The notes below the pieces were generated by a model. The model was given only the letters and a program-made list of their open reading frames with translations. It was not told the origin of the DNA and ran no database searches. DNA of 5,125 nucleotides, from positions 1 to 5,125 of the forward strand of contig PWLT01000184.1 in the NCBI GenBank assembly GCA_003558415.1. The letters run 5' to 3'. The DNA comes from Hyphomicrobiales bacterium. Its GTDB lineage: Bacteria > Pseudomonadota > Alphaproteobacteria > Rhodobacterales > Rhodobacteraceae. Every line of letters begins with the position of its first letter. Within the stretch, counting starts at the first letter, position 1. Positions 1 through 5,120 of this stretch are shown in pieces. The translations under genes and the position numbers were made by a program.

Positions 1-2
1 AT

Positions 3-842
3 TCGCGCCCGCCCGAGGTCGAGGGCGAGGCCGCCAACCGCGCCATCATGATCGCCGATGCCGCGGGCGTGCCGCTCTATATCGTGCATGTGTCATGCGA
101 GCAGGCGCATGAGGCGATCCGGCGCGCGCGTCAGAAGGGGATGCGCGTCTATGGCGAGCCGCTCGCGCAGTTCCTCACGCTCGACGAATCCGAGTATTTC
201 AACAAGGACTGGGACCATGCCGCGCGGCGCGTGATGTCGCCGCCCTTCCGCTCGAAGGATCATCAGGCGAGCCTTTGGGCCGGGCTGCAAGCAGGCTCGC
301 TGCAGGTCGTGGCCACCGACCATGCCGCGTTTTCGACCGAGCAGAAGCGCATGGGTGTGGGCGATTTCACCAAGATCCCCAACGGCTCCAACGGGCTGGA
401 GGAGCGCCTTGCGGTGCTGTGGACCGAAGGGGTGGAGAAGGGGCGGCTCACGCTCAACGAGTTCGTCGCGGTGACCTCGACCAATATCGCGAAGATCCTC
501 AACATCTATCCGAAGAAGGGGGCGCTGGTGCCCGGCGCGGATGCCGATATCACGGTGTGGGATCCGAAGATCTCCAAGACCATCTCGGCGGGTAATCACC
601 ACTCCATCCTCGACTACAACGTCTTCGAGGGCTTCGAGGTGAGCGCCCAGGCGCGCTATACGATCTCGCGCGGCGAGGTGATCTGGGCCTGGGGGCAGAA
701 CAGCCAGCCCCAGCCCGGGCGCGGACGGTTCGTGCCGCGACCGCCCTTCCCCTCGGCGCATGCGGCGCTGTCGAAATGGAAGGCGCTCAACTCCCCGCGC
801 AAGGTGGAGCGCGACCCGCAGAACATCCCTGCCGGGGTGTGA
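3..842 (+). CDS. hydA: Dihydropyrimidinase (D-hydantoinase family), C-terminal part, 5' end outside window
   Basis: This cytoplasmic, zinc-dependent cyclic amidohydrolase hydrolyses 5,6-dihydrouracil or dihydrothymine to the N-carbamoyl beta-amino acid, the second step of reductive pyrimidine catabolism; relatives also open hydantoins. The reading frame is open from base 3, before the ATG at 48, and those upstream codons (SRPPEVEGEAANRAI) match the family, so 48 is internal. About 279 residues are visible of a usual 480 or so; the N-terminal HxH metal pair, the carbamylated lysine and the HAEN histidine lie upstream. Visible active-site elements are the zinc-ligand histidine of VHVSC (codon 87-89), the SPP loop serine (237-239), the metal-ligand aspartate of ATDH (318-320) and the substrate-binding IPNGSNG loop (378-398). 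The stretch near AVTSTNIAKI and the DADITVWDP strand are typical of the C-terminal half. The gene ends 86 bases before an importer ATPase. Family assignment is firm; choosing dihydropyrimidine over hydantoin as substrate is inference. Confidence 0.93.
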   Translation, partial: SRPPEVEGEAANRAIMIADAAGVPLYIVHVSCEQAHEAIRRARQKGMRVYGEPLAQFLTLDESEYFNKDWDHAARRVMSPPFRSKDHQASLWAGLQAGSLQVVATDHAAFSTEQKRMGVGDFTKIPNGSNGLEERLAVLWTEGVEKGRLTLNEFVAVTSTNIAKILNIYPKKGALVPGADADITVWDPKISKTISAGNHHSILDYNVFEGFEVSAQARYTISRGEVIWAWGQNSQPQPGRGRFVPRPPFPSAHAALSKWKALNSPRKVERDPQNIPAGV

Positions 843-850
843 CGCCGCAG

Positions 851-875
851 GCCGGGCGCGCGCGCCGCGCCCGGC
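851..875 (+). other. Intercistronic GC-rich hairpin after dihydropyrimidinase
   Basis: A perfect 10-base-pair stem, 851-860 pairing with 866-875, closes a 5-base loop. It starts nine bases after the dihydropyrimidinase stop. No T-run follows, so it is not a classical intrinsic terminator. It may protect the 3' end of the upstream message, cause partial termination, or mark a processing point. A second, weaker 6-base-pair stem (894-899 with 906-911) sits just before the ribosome site of the ATPase gene and could limit its translation. No separate promoter is convincing in this 86-base gap. Confidence 0.55.
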
Positions 876-916
876 ACAACGAGAGGATTTGCGGGCGGCG
901 CCAATGCCGCCACGAC

Positions 917-923
917 AGGGGGA
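917..923 (+). promoter_or_regulatory. Ribosome binding site fixing the GTG start of the ATPase
   Basis: The purine run AGGGGGA ends five bases before GTG 929. This decides the start: the open frame continues back to an ATG at 776 inside the dihydropyrimidinase gene, but those upstream codons do not resemble an ABC ATPase and that ATG would overlap the neighbouring gene by 67 bases. Confidence 0.7.
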
Positions 924-928
924 CGAGT

Positions 929-1714
929 GTGAGCGAGCAACCGGTGATCGAGGCGCGCGGGCTGGACCTGACATTCGAGACGAATGACGGGCCGGTACAG
1001 GCGCTGCGCGACATCAACCTCTCCGTCGCGAAGGGCGATTTCGTCAGCTTCATCGGCCCCTCGGGCTGCGGCAAGACGACATTCCTGCGCGTCGTCGCCG
1101 ATCTGGAACAGCCCACGGCGGGGACCATCACGGTCAACGGCATGACCCCCGAGGCGGCGCGCAAGGCGCGCGCCTATGGCTATGTGTTCCAGGCCGCGGG
1201 GCTCTACCCGTGGCGCACCATCGGGGGCAATATCCGGCTGCCGCTCGAGATCATGGGCTATTCGCGCGACGAGCAGCGCCGCCGCGTGGCCGAGGTTCTG
1301 GATCTGGTAGAACTGACGGGCTTCGAGAAGAAGTTTCCCTGGCAGCTCTCGGGGGGGATGCAGCAGCGCGCCTCCATCGCGCGGGCGCTGGCCTTCGATG
1401 CCGACATCCTGCTGATGGACGAGCCCTTCGGCGCGCTCGACGAGATCGTGCGCGACCGGCTCAACGAGGAGCTGCTGCGGCTCTGGGCCGCGACGTCCAA
1501 GACCATCGGTTTCGTCACCCATTCGATCCCCGAGGCGGTATATCTCTCGACCCGGATCGTGGTGATGTCGCCGCGCCCGGGGCGCATCACCGACGTGATC
1601 GAGAGCCCCCTGCCCCGCGAGCGCCCGCTGGAGATCCGCGACACCAAGGAATTTATCGAGGTTGCCCATCGGGTGCGCGAGGGGCTGCGCGAGGGAATGA
1701 GCGATGCGGTGTGA
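929..1714 (+). CDS. ABC transporter ATP-binding protein, NitT/TauT-type (probable pyrimidine importer)
   Basis: This is the cytoplasmic nucleotide-binding subunit that hydrolyses ATP to drive import through the two permeases encoded next to it. With the GTG start it has 261 residues, normal for the family. All motifs are intact: Walker A GPSGCGKTT (residues 43-51), Q-loop glutamine 88, signature LSGGMQQR (140-147), Walker B ILLMDEPF (160-167), D-loop ALD (169-171) and switch histidine 198 in VTHS. The sequence FGALDEIVRDRLNEELLRLW is characteristic of the NitT/TauT (SsuB/TauB/ThiZ-like) branch. There is no C-terminal regulatory domain. Co-location with dihydropyrimidinase and an NMT1-like binding protein supports a pyrimidine or cyclic ureide role, but the ATPase itself carries no substrate information. 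Nitrate, sulfonate and thiamine-precursor relatives are the alternatives; the family call is secure. Confidence 0.93.
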   Translation: MSEQPVIEARGLDLTFETNDGPVQALRDINLSVAKGDFVSFIGPSGCGKTTFLRVVADLEQPTAGTITVNGMTPEAARKARAYGYVFQAAGLYPWRTIGGNIRLPLEIMGYSRDEQRRRVAEVLDLVELTGFEKKFPWQLSGGMQQRASIARALAFDADILLMDEPFGALDEIVRDRLNEELLRLWAATSKTIGFVTHSIPEAVYLSTRIVVMSPRPGRITDVIESPLPRERPLEIRDTKEFIEVAHRVREGLREGMSDAV

Positions 1715-1717
1715 GGC

Positions 1718-1733
1718 CATGGCCGGCGCCATG
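1718..1733 (+). other. Small hairpin in the ATPase-permease gap
   Basis: CATGGC (1718-1723) pairs perfectly with GCCATG (1728-1733) across a CGGC tetraloop, four bases after the ATPase stop codon. It lies in the 57-base gap before the first permease. The stem is short, so the structure may be incidental in GC-rich DNA; it could act in message stability or local translation control. Confidence 0.35.
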
Positions 1734-1760
1734 ACGGCACAAGGCGCCACAAACCGGCGC

Positions 1761-1765
1761 GGAGG
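1761..1765 (+). promoter_or_regulatory. Ribosome binding site of permease 1
   Basis: GGAGG lies six bases before ATG 1772, an almost ideal Shine-Dalgarno arrangement. It supports this ATG as the start and predicts efficient initiation independent of the upstream gene. Confidence 0.75.
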
Positions 1766-1771
1766 CTGCGC

Positions 1772-2671
1772 ATGAGGCGCTCGGCCATCCCCGTCCTGAC
1801 CGTCGTCGCGGTGATCTTCTCGCTGTGGTACATCGCCTGCGTTCCCATGAACGGGCAATGGACGCGCGATCAGGCCCAGCGCGCCGGTGAAGAGCTCAGT
1901 TTTCCGACGCTTGTGGCCGACACGATGAGCCAGGACCGCCCGCGCCTGCCGGCGCCCCATCAGGTGGCGGTGGAGCTGTGGAACTCGACCGTGGTGGAGG
2001 AGGCGACCGGCCGGCGCGGGCTTTGGAACACCGGCAGCCTGTCAAATCGCTCCCTGATCTATCACGGCTGGGTGACGCTCTCGGCCACGCTGCTGGGTTT
2101 TGCCTTCGGCACGGGGATGGGGATCCTCCTGGCGATCGGCATCGTGCATAACCGGGCGATGGACCAGTCGGTCATGCCCTGGGCCATCGCCAGCCAGACC
2201 ATCCCGATCCTCGCCATCGCGCCGATGATCATCGTGGTGTTCAACGCGGTGGGCATCACCGGGATCATCCCCAAGGCGATCATCTCGGCCTATCTGAGCT
2301 TCTTTCCCGTGGTCGTGGGCATGGTGAAGGGCCTGCGCGCGCCGGAGGTGATGCAGCTCGACCTGATGAAGACCTACAGCGCGACGCGCGCGGAGGTCTT
2401 CGCCAAGCTGCGATGGCCCTCGTCCATGCCCTATCTCTTCGCCTCGCTCAAGGTGGGCATCGCCGCCTCTATCGTCGGGGCGATCGTGGGCGAGCTGCCG
2501 ACCGGCGCGGTGGCGGGGCTCGGCGCGCGGCTGCTGTCGGGGAGCTATTACGGGCAGACGATCCAGATCTGGTCGGCGCTCTTTGCCGCGGCGATCCTGG
2601 CGGCGAGCCTCGTGGGGCTCATCGGGCTGATCCAGCGCATCACGCTCAAACGCATGGGGATGGCGCAATGA
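1772..2671 (+). CDS. ABC transporter permease 1 (BPD_transp_1, NitT/TauT-type; probable pyrimidine importer)
   Basis: This inner-membrane subunit of 299 residues forms half of the import channel. A first membrane helix (about 5-25) is followed by a hydrophilic segment of roughly 75 residues (about 26-99), longer than the short N-terminal regions of SsuC or TauC. The conserved permease core then has helices near 102-124, 136-158, 162-184, 225-245 and 266-290. The cytoplasmic coupling loop (EAA-like, about 197-220, ending in LRWPSSMP) is the site that contacts the ATPase. The motif IASQTIPILAIAP is typical of the family. The stop overlaps the start of the second permease by ATGA, implying translational coupling and equal amounts of the two. 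It is related to, but clearly different from, permease 2, so a heterodimer is expected. Family call is firm; the substrate is inferred from the neighbouring dihydropyrimidinase. Confidence 0.92.
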   Translation: MRRSAIPVLTVVAVIFSLWYIACVPMNGQWTRDQAQRAGEELSFPTLVADTMSQDRPRLPAPHQVAVELWNSTVVEEATGRRGLWNTGSLSNRSLIYHGWVTLSATLLGFAFGTGMGILLAIGIVHNRAMDQSVMPWAIASQTIPILAIAPMIIVVFNAVGITGIIPKAIISAYLSFFPVVVGMVKGLRAPEVMQLDLMKTYSATRAEVFAKLRWPSSMPYLFASLKVGIAASIVGAIVGELPTGAVAGLGARLLSGSYYGQTIQIWSALFAAAILAASLVGLIGLIQRITLKRMGMAQ

Positions 2672-3804
2672 GCGTGGTGCAGGATACGGGCGCCGCTTCG
2701 GTGCCGGCTGCCGGGCGCGGGCAGCTCTGGGCGATGCTGGGCGCGCTGGTGCTCGCCGCCGTTACCTATCCGCTTGCCGAGGGCACGGTTCCCTCCTTTG
2801 CGGCCATGTTCGGGCTCATTCTGGCGGCGACCGCAGGCGTGATGGGACAGCGCGGATTGCCGCTCGCGGGGGCGCTGGTGATCGCCGGGGCGGGACTGCT
2901 GCTCGCGGCGGCAAGCCTGGTTGGCGACGCGGCTCCACCGGCGTCAGGGTCGTTCTGGCTGGCGATGATCGCCACCTGGCTGGGGGCCTGGATGTATGTG
3001 GCCTGGCTGGCCGATCTGACGCCGCGCGCGAACGCGCTCAAGCGGGTACAGGGGCTGGCCACGCCCGCGATCTTCGGCGCCACGCTGCTATGGCTGTGGC
3101 AGGTGGGGGTGACGGCGGGCAACGTGCCCCGCGTCATCCTGCCCGCGCCTTCGGTGATCGGCGAGCGCATCGCGCGCAGCGCCGACATACTCTGGATCGA
3201 TTTCGTGCAGACCTTCGTCAAGGGCGCGCTTTCTGGCTTCGCCATCGGGGTGGCCGCGGCACTGCTTGTCGCGGTGCTGGTTGATCGCTCGCAGTTTCTC
3301 AAGCGCGGGCTGCTTCCGGTGGGGAGTTTCGTGGCCGCCCTGCCGATCGTGGGCACCGCGCCGATCATGGTGATGTGGTTCGGCTTCGACTGGCCCTCGA
3401 AAGCGGCCGTGGTGGTGGCGATGGTGTTCTTCCCGATGCTGGTCAACAGTGTGCAGGGGCTTTCGGCGGCCGGTGCGATGCAGCGCGACCTGATGCACAC
3501 ATGGTCGGCGAGCTACTGGCAGAGCCTGTTCAAGCTGCGCCTGCCGGCGGCAATGCCCTTCATCTTCAACGGGCTCAAGATCTGCTCGACACTTGCCCTG
3601 ATCGGCGCCATCGTGGCCGAATTCTTCGGCTCTCCGACGCGGGGCATGGGCTTTCGCATCTCGACCGAAGTCGGGCGCTTGCAACTCGACATGGTCTGGG
3701 CGGAGATCACCGTGGCGGCGATCGCCGGATCGGCGTTCTACGGTGTATGGGCCGCGCTGGAGCGCCGGGTGACCTTCTGGCACCCCTCCCAGCGCGGACG
3801 ATAA
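2668..3804 (+). CDS. ABC transporter permease 2 with N-terminal membrane extension (BPD_transp_1)
   Basis: This is the second inner-membrane channel subunit, 378 residues from ATG 2668. The open frame runs back to 2413, but that part lies wholly inside permease 1; the ATGA overlap and a GGGGA purine run (2656-2660) seven bases upstream support 2668. The first 130 residues form an extra module with about four membrane helices (19-37, 43-60, 64-85, 95-115) and no motif I recognise. The standard permease core follows, with helices near 132-148, 183-205, 214-238, 245-262, 300-320 and 343-364. The coupling loop (about 272-297, RDLMHTWSAS to LRLPAAMP) matches that of permease 1 in layout. The core motifs FVAALPIVGTAPIMVMWFG and AIVAEFFGSPTRGMG are family-typical. 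It should pair with permease 1 and couple to the ATPase encoded upstream. The role of the extension is unknown. Confidence 0.92.
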   Translation: MSVVQDTGAASVPAAGRGQLWAMLGALVLAAVTYPLAEGTVPSFAAMFGLILAATAGVMGQRGLPLAGALVIAGAGLLLAAASLVGDAAPPASGSFWLAMIATWLGAWMYVAWLADLTPRANALKRVQGLATPAIFGATLLWLWQVGVTAGNVPRVILPAPSVIGERIARSADILWIDFVQTFVKGALSGFAIGVAAALLVAVLVDRSQFLKRGLLPVGSFVAALPIVGTAPIMVMWFGFDWPSKAAVVVAMVFFPMLVNSVQGLSAAGAMQRDLMHTWSASYWQSLFKLRLPAAMPFIFNGLKICSTLALIGAIVAEFFGSPTRGMGFRISTEVGRLQLDMVWAEITVAAIAGSAFYGVWAALERRVTFWHPSQRGR

Positions 3805-3810
3805 CGAAAC

Positions 3811-3832
3811 CCGCCCCCGTCTTTGGGGGTGG
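3811..3832 (+). other. Intercistronic hairpin before the binding-protein gene
   Basis: CCGCCCCC (3811-3818) pairs with GGGGGTGG (3825-3832), eight pairs including one G-U, around the 6-base loop GTCTTT. It starts seven bases after the permease 2 stop and ends seven bases before the ribosome site of the binding-protein gene. There is no T-run after it. In many ABC operons the binding protein is made in excess, and hairpins at such junctions stabilise or separate message segments; that role is inferred here. Confidence 0.55.
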
Positions 3833-3839
3833 CCAACAC

Positions 3840-3844
3840 GGAGG
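3840..3844 (+). promoter_or_regulatory. Ribosome binding site of the solute-binding protein
   Basis: GGAGG, within a longer purine-rich stretch GGAGGAAAGAAA, lies seven bases before ATG 3852. It selects this start within a much longer open frame that runs back into permease 2, and the signal peptide begins exactly here. The unstructured A-rich leader suggests strong translation. Confidence 0.8.
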
Positions 3845-3851
3845 AAAGAAA

Positions 3852-4850
3852 ATGACGAAAACATTGAAACTGACCGGCGCCCTGCTTGCCGGGACGATGC
3901 TTGCAGGCGGCGCGGCGGCGCAGGATCTCGACGAGGTCACGCTGCAGCTCAAATGGGTCACGCAGGCGCAGTTCGCGGGCTACTATGTGGCGCTCGAGAA
4001 GGGCTATTACGAGGAGGCCGGGCTGGACGTGACCATCCGTCCCGGCGGGCCCGACATCGCGCCGCCCCAGGTGATCGCGGGCGGTGGCGCCGACGTGATC
4101 GTGGAGTGGATGCCCGCAGCCCTCGCCGCGCGCGAGGCGGGGCTGCCGCTGGTCAACATCGCCCAGCCCTATGCGCGCTCGGGCATGATGCTCACCTGTC
4201 TCGAGGATACCGAGATCACCAGCCCCGAGGATTTCCGCGGCCGGACCCTGGGCGTGTGGTTCTTCGGCAATGAGTATCCCTTCCTGAGCTGGATGAGCCA
4301 GCTCGACATCCCCACCGAGGGCGGCGAGGACGGCGTCGAGGTGCTGCGCCAGGGCTTCAACGTCGACCCCCTGCTCCAGCGCCAGGCCGACTGCATTTCG
4401 GTGATGACCTATAACGAATACTGGCAGATCATCGATGCCGGGATCGGCGAGGACGAACTCATCACCTTCAAGTACGAGGATCAGGGCGTGGCGACGCTCG
4501 AGGACGGGCTGTGGGTGCTCGAGGAAAATCTCGACGATCCCGATTTCGTCGACCGCATGGCGCGCTTCGTCGAGGCCTCGATGCGCGGCTGGGCCGATGC
4601 CGCGGCCGATCCGCAGGAGGCCGGGGAGATCGTCATCGACTATGACGAAACCGGCGCGCAGCAACTTCATCATCAGGTCCGCATGATGGAGGAGGTCGCG
4701 CTTCTGCTGGGCGAGTCGCCGGTGCTCGACCCGGCCGATTTCGAGCGCACGGTCGACAGCCTGCTCGCGGGCGGGTCGGACCCGGTGATTACCGAGCATC
4801 CGGGCGATGGCGCCTGGACCCACGCGGTTACCGACCGGCTGCAGGACTGA
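3852..4850 (+). CDS. ABC transporter substrate-binding protein, NMT1/THI5-like (probable pyrimidine-binding)
   Basis: This periplasmic receptor captures the solute and delivers it to the two permeases. It has 332 residues. A Sec signal peptide (KTLK basic start, hydrophobic core about 7-19) probably ends after AAA or AQ at residues 23-24; no lipobox cysteine is present, so the mature protein should be soluble. The N-terminal LQLKWVTQAQFAGYYVALEK (31-50) followed by GYYEEAGLDVTI is the hallmark of the NMT1/THI5-like family, which includes binders of thiamine precursors and riboflavin. Potential ligand-stacking aromatics are W35, W86, the WFFGNEY segment (136-142), W147, Y187, Y190 and W191. 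There are two cysteines, C116 and C181. The mature chain is very acidic: 59 Asp/Glu against 16 Lys/Arg. It is the last gene of the operon, next to a hairpin on each side. Hydroxymethylpyrimidine or riboflavin binding is the main alternative; the dihydropyrimidinase neighbour favours pyrimidines. Confidence 0.9.
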   Translation: MTKTLKLTGALLAGTMLAGGAAAQDLDEVTLQLKWVTQAQFAGYYVALEKGYYEEAGLDVTIRPGGPDIAPPQVIAGGGADVIVEWMPAALAAREAGLPLVNIAQPYARSGMMLTCLEDTEITSPEDFRGRTLGVWFFGNEYPFLSWMSQLDIPTEGGEDGVEVLRQGFNVDPLLQRQADCISVMTYNEYWQIIDAGIGEDELITFKYEDQGVATLEDGLWVLEENLDDPDFVDRMARFVEASMRGWADAAADPQEAGEIVIDYDETGAQQLHHQVRMMEEVALLLGESPVLDPADFERTVDSLLAGGSDPVITEHPGDGAWTHAVTDRLQD

Positions 4851-4857
4851 CGCTCAA

Positions 4858-4886
4858 GACCACGCCCCGGCCATCGGGGCGTGGTC
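4858..4886 (+). terminator. Probable operon-end terminator hairpin
   Basis: A perfect 12-base-pair stem (4858-4869 with 4875-4886) encloses the loop GCCAT, eight bases after the binding-protein stop codon. The stem is GC-rich and strong. No T-run follows, so termination may need Rho or be of the U-tract-poor kind common in high-GC alphaproteobacteria; at the least it should block 3' exonucleases. It is symmetric and could also act on transcription from the opposite side, but no converging gene is visible here. Confidence 0.72.
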
Positions 4887-5091
4887 GCCGCCCGCGCGCT
4901 GCCCGAGCGCCCCATCGCAGCGCTCTCATTGCCGAAGGCTGCGCACTGCGCGCACGCCGCTACCGTCCACCAGGCAAACGGGGAGGAATTCGCACGAACA
5001 CCTCACGGCTTCGGCGCTCCCGAATGCGCGCCCGTCGCCAAGTTGTGATCGCCAAATCGGCACAACCACGCCCAGCCGGCGCCCCGGGTTT
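4887..5091. other. Gene-free intergenic region
   Basis: I see no credible gene on either strand between the terminator hairpin and the rightward promoter. A GGGGAGGAATT stretch near 4980-4990 looks like a ribosome site but no start codon follows at a usable distance. A 23-codon ATG frame at 5024-5095 has no ribosome site and runs into the -35 box. Weak structure includes a 6-base-pair stem (4905-4910 with 4920-4925) and an interrupted dyad GTTGTG/CACAAC (5042-5047 and 5061-5066). No tRNA or repeat array was recognised. Confidence 0.6.
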
Positions 5092-5111
5092 TTGACCCCG
5101 AGGCCGGGGCG
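5080..5111. repeat. Inverted repeat around the -35 box
   Basis: CGCCCCGG (5080-5087) is perfectly complementary in inverted order to CCGGGGCG (5104-5111), with a 16-base spacer that contains the -35 hexamer. The position would suit an operator for a dimeric repressor, but the arms are pure G/C and such repeats arise readily by chance in DNA of this composition. Confidence 0.4.
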
Positions 5112-5120
5112 GCGTATAAG
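5092..5120 (+). promoter_or_regulatory. Predicted sigma70-type promoter directed out of the right edge
   Basis: TTGACC (5092-5097) and TATAAG (5115-5120) each match five of six consensus bases and are separated by exactly 17 bases, the optimal spacing. A T-run just upstream and a GC-rich stretch after the -10 box fit strong housekeeping promoters of alphaproteobacteria. Transcription should start about seven bases after the -10 box, just beyond the window, so the controlled gene is not visible. It lies downstream of the operon terminator and so probably serves an independent unit. An 8-base inverted repeat, 5080-5087 with 5104-5111, brackets the -35 box and runs into the spacer. Confidence 0.65.

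Noticed and set aside
776..928. Upstream extension of the ATPase to ATG 776
   Set aside because: It would overlap the dihydropyrimidinase gene by 67 bases and add an Arg/Ala/Gly-rich segment unlike ABC ATPases; GTG 929 has a well-placed ribosome site.
93..974. Minus-strand open frame of 293 codons opposite dihydropyrimidinase
   Set aside because: The plus-strand gene has clear catalytic motifs; the antisense product is Arg-rich and resembles no protein family I know.
656..1960. Long minus-strand open frame of 434 codons across the dihydropyrimidinase end, ATPase and permease start
   Set aside because: It mirrors three well-supported genes and its translation is Arg/His/Ala/Gly-rich with no domain, as expected for antisense frames in high-GC DNA.
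2413..2667. Upstream extension of permease 2 to ATG 2413
   Set aside because: It lies entirely within permease 1 in another frame, and the ATGA junction at 2668 gives the standard overlapping start.
3375..3851. Upstream extension of the binding protein into permease 2
   Set aside because: The signal peptide begins at ATG 3852, which has an excellent ribosome site; the upstream codons are a shadow of permease 2.
3738..4823. Minus-strand open frame of 361 codons opposite the binding-protein gene
   Set aside because: It is a codon-bias shadow of the binding protein, with low-complexity His/Arg/Leu/Asp-rich sequence and no ribosome site or recognisable motif.
4978..4990. Ribosome-binding-like GGGGAGGAATT in the intergenic region
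   Set aside because: No ATG, GTG or TTG follows within a usable distance, so it does not define a gene.
5044..5064. CRP-like TGTGA/TCACA site
   Set aside because: The left half matches but the right half is GCACA and the spacing is 11 rather than 6 bases.
5024..5095. Possible 23-residue peptide gene
   Set aside because: There is no ribosome site, the product is basic and Pro/Ala-rich without a motif, and it runs into the -35 box of the right-edge promoter.
5092..5107. RutR-type pyrimidine operator (TTGACC half-site)
   Set aside because: Only one half matches; the facing GGTCAA half is missing, so the hexamer is better explained as a -35 box.
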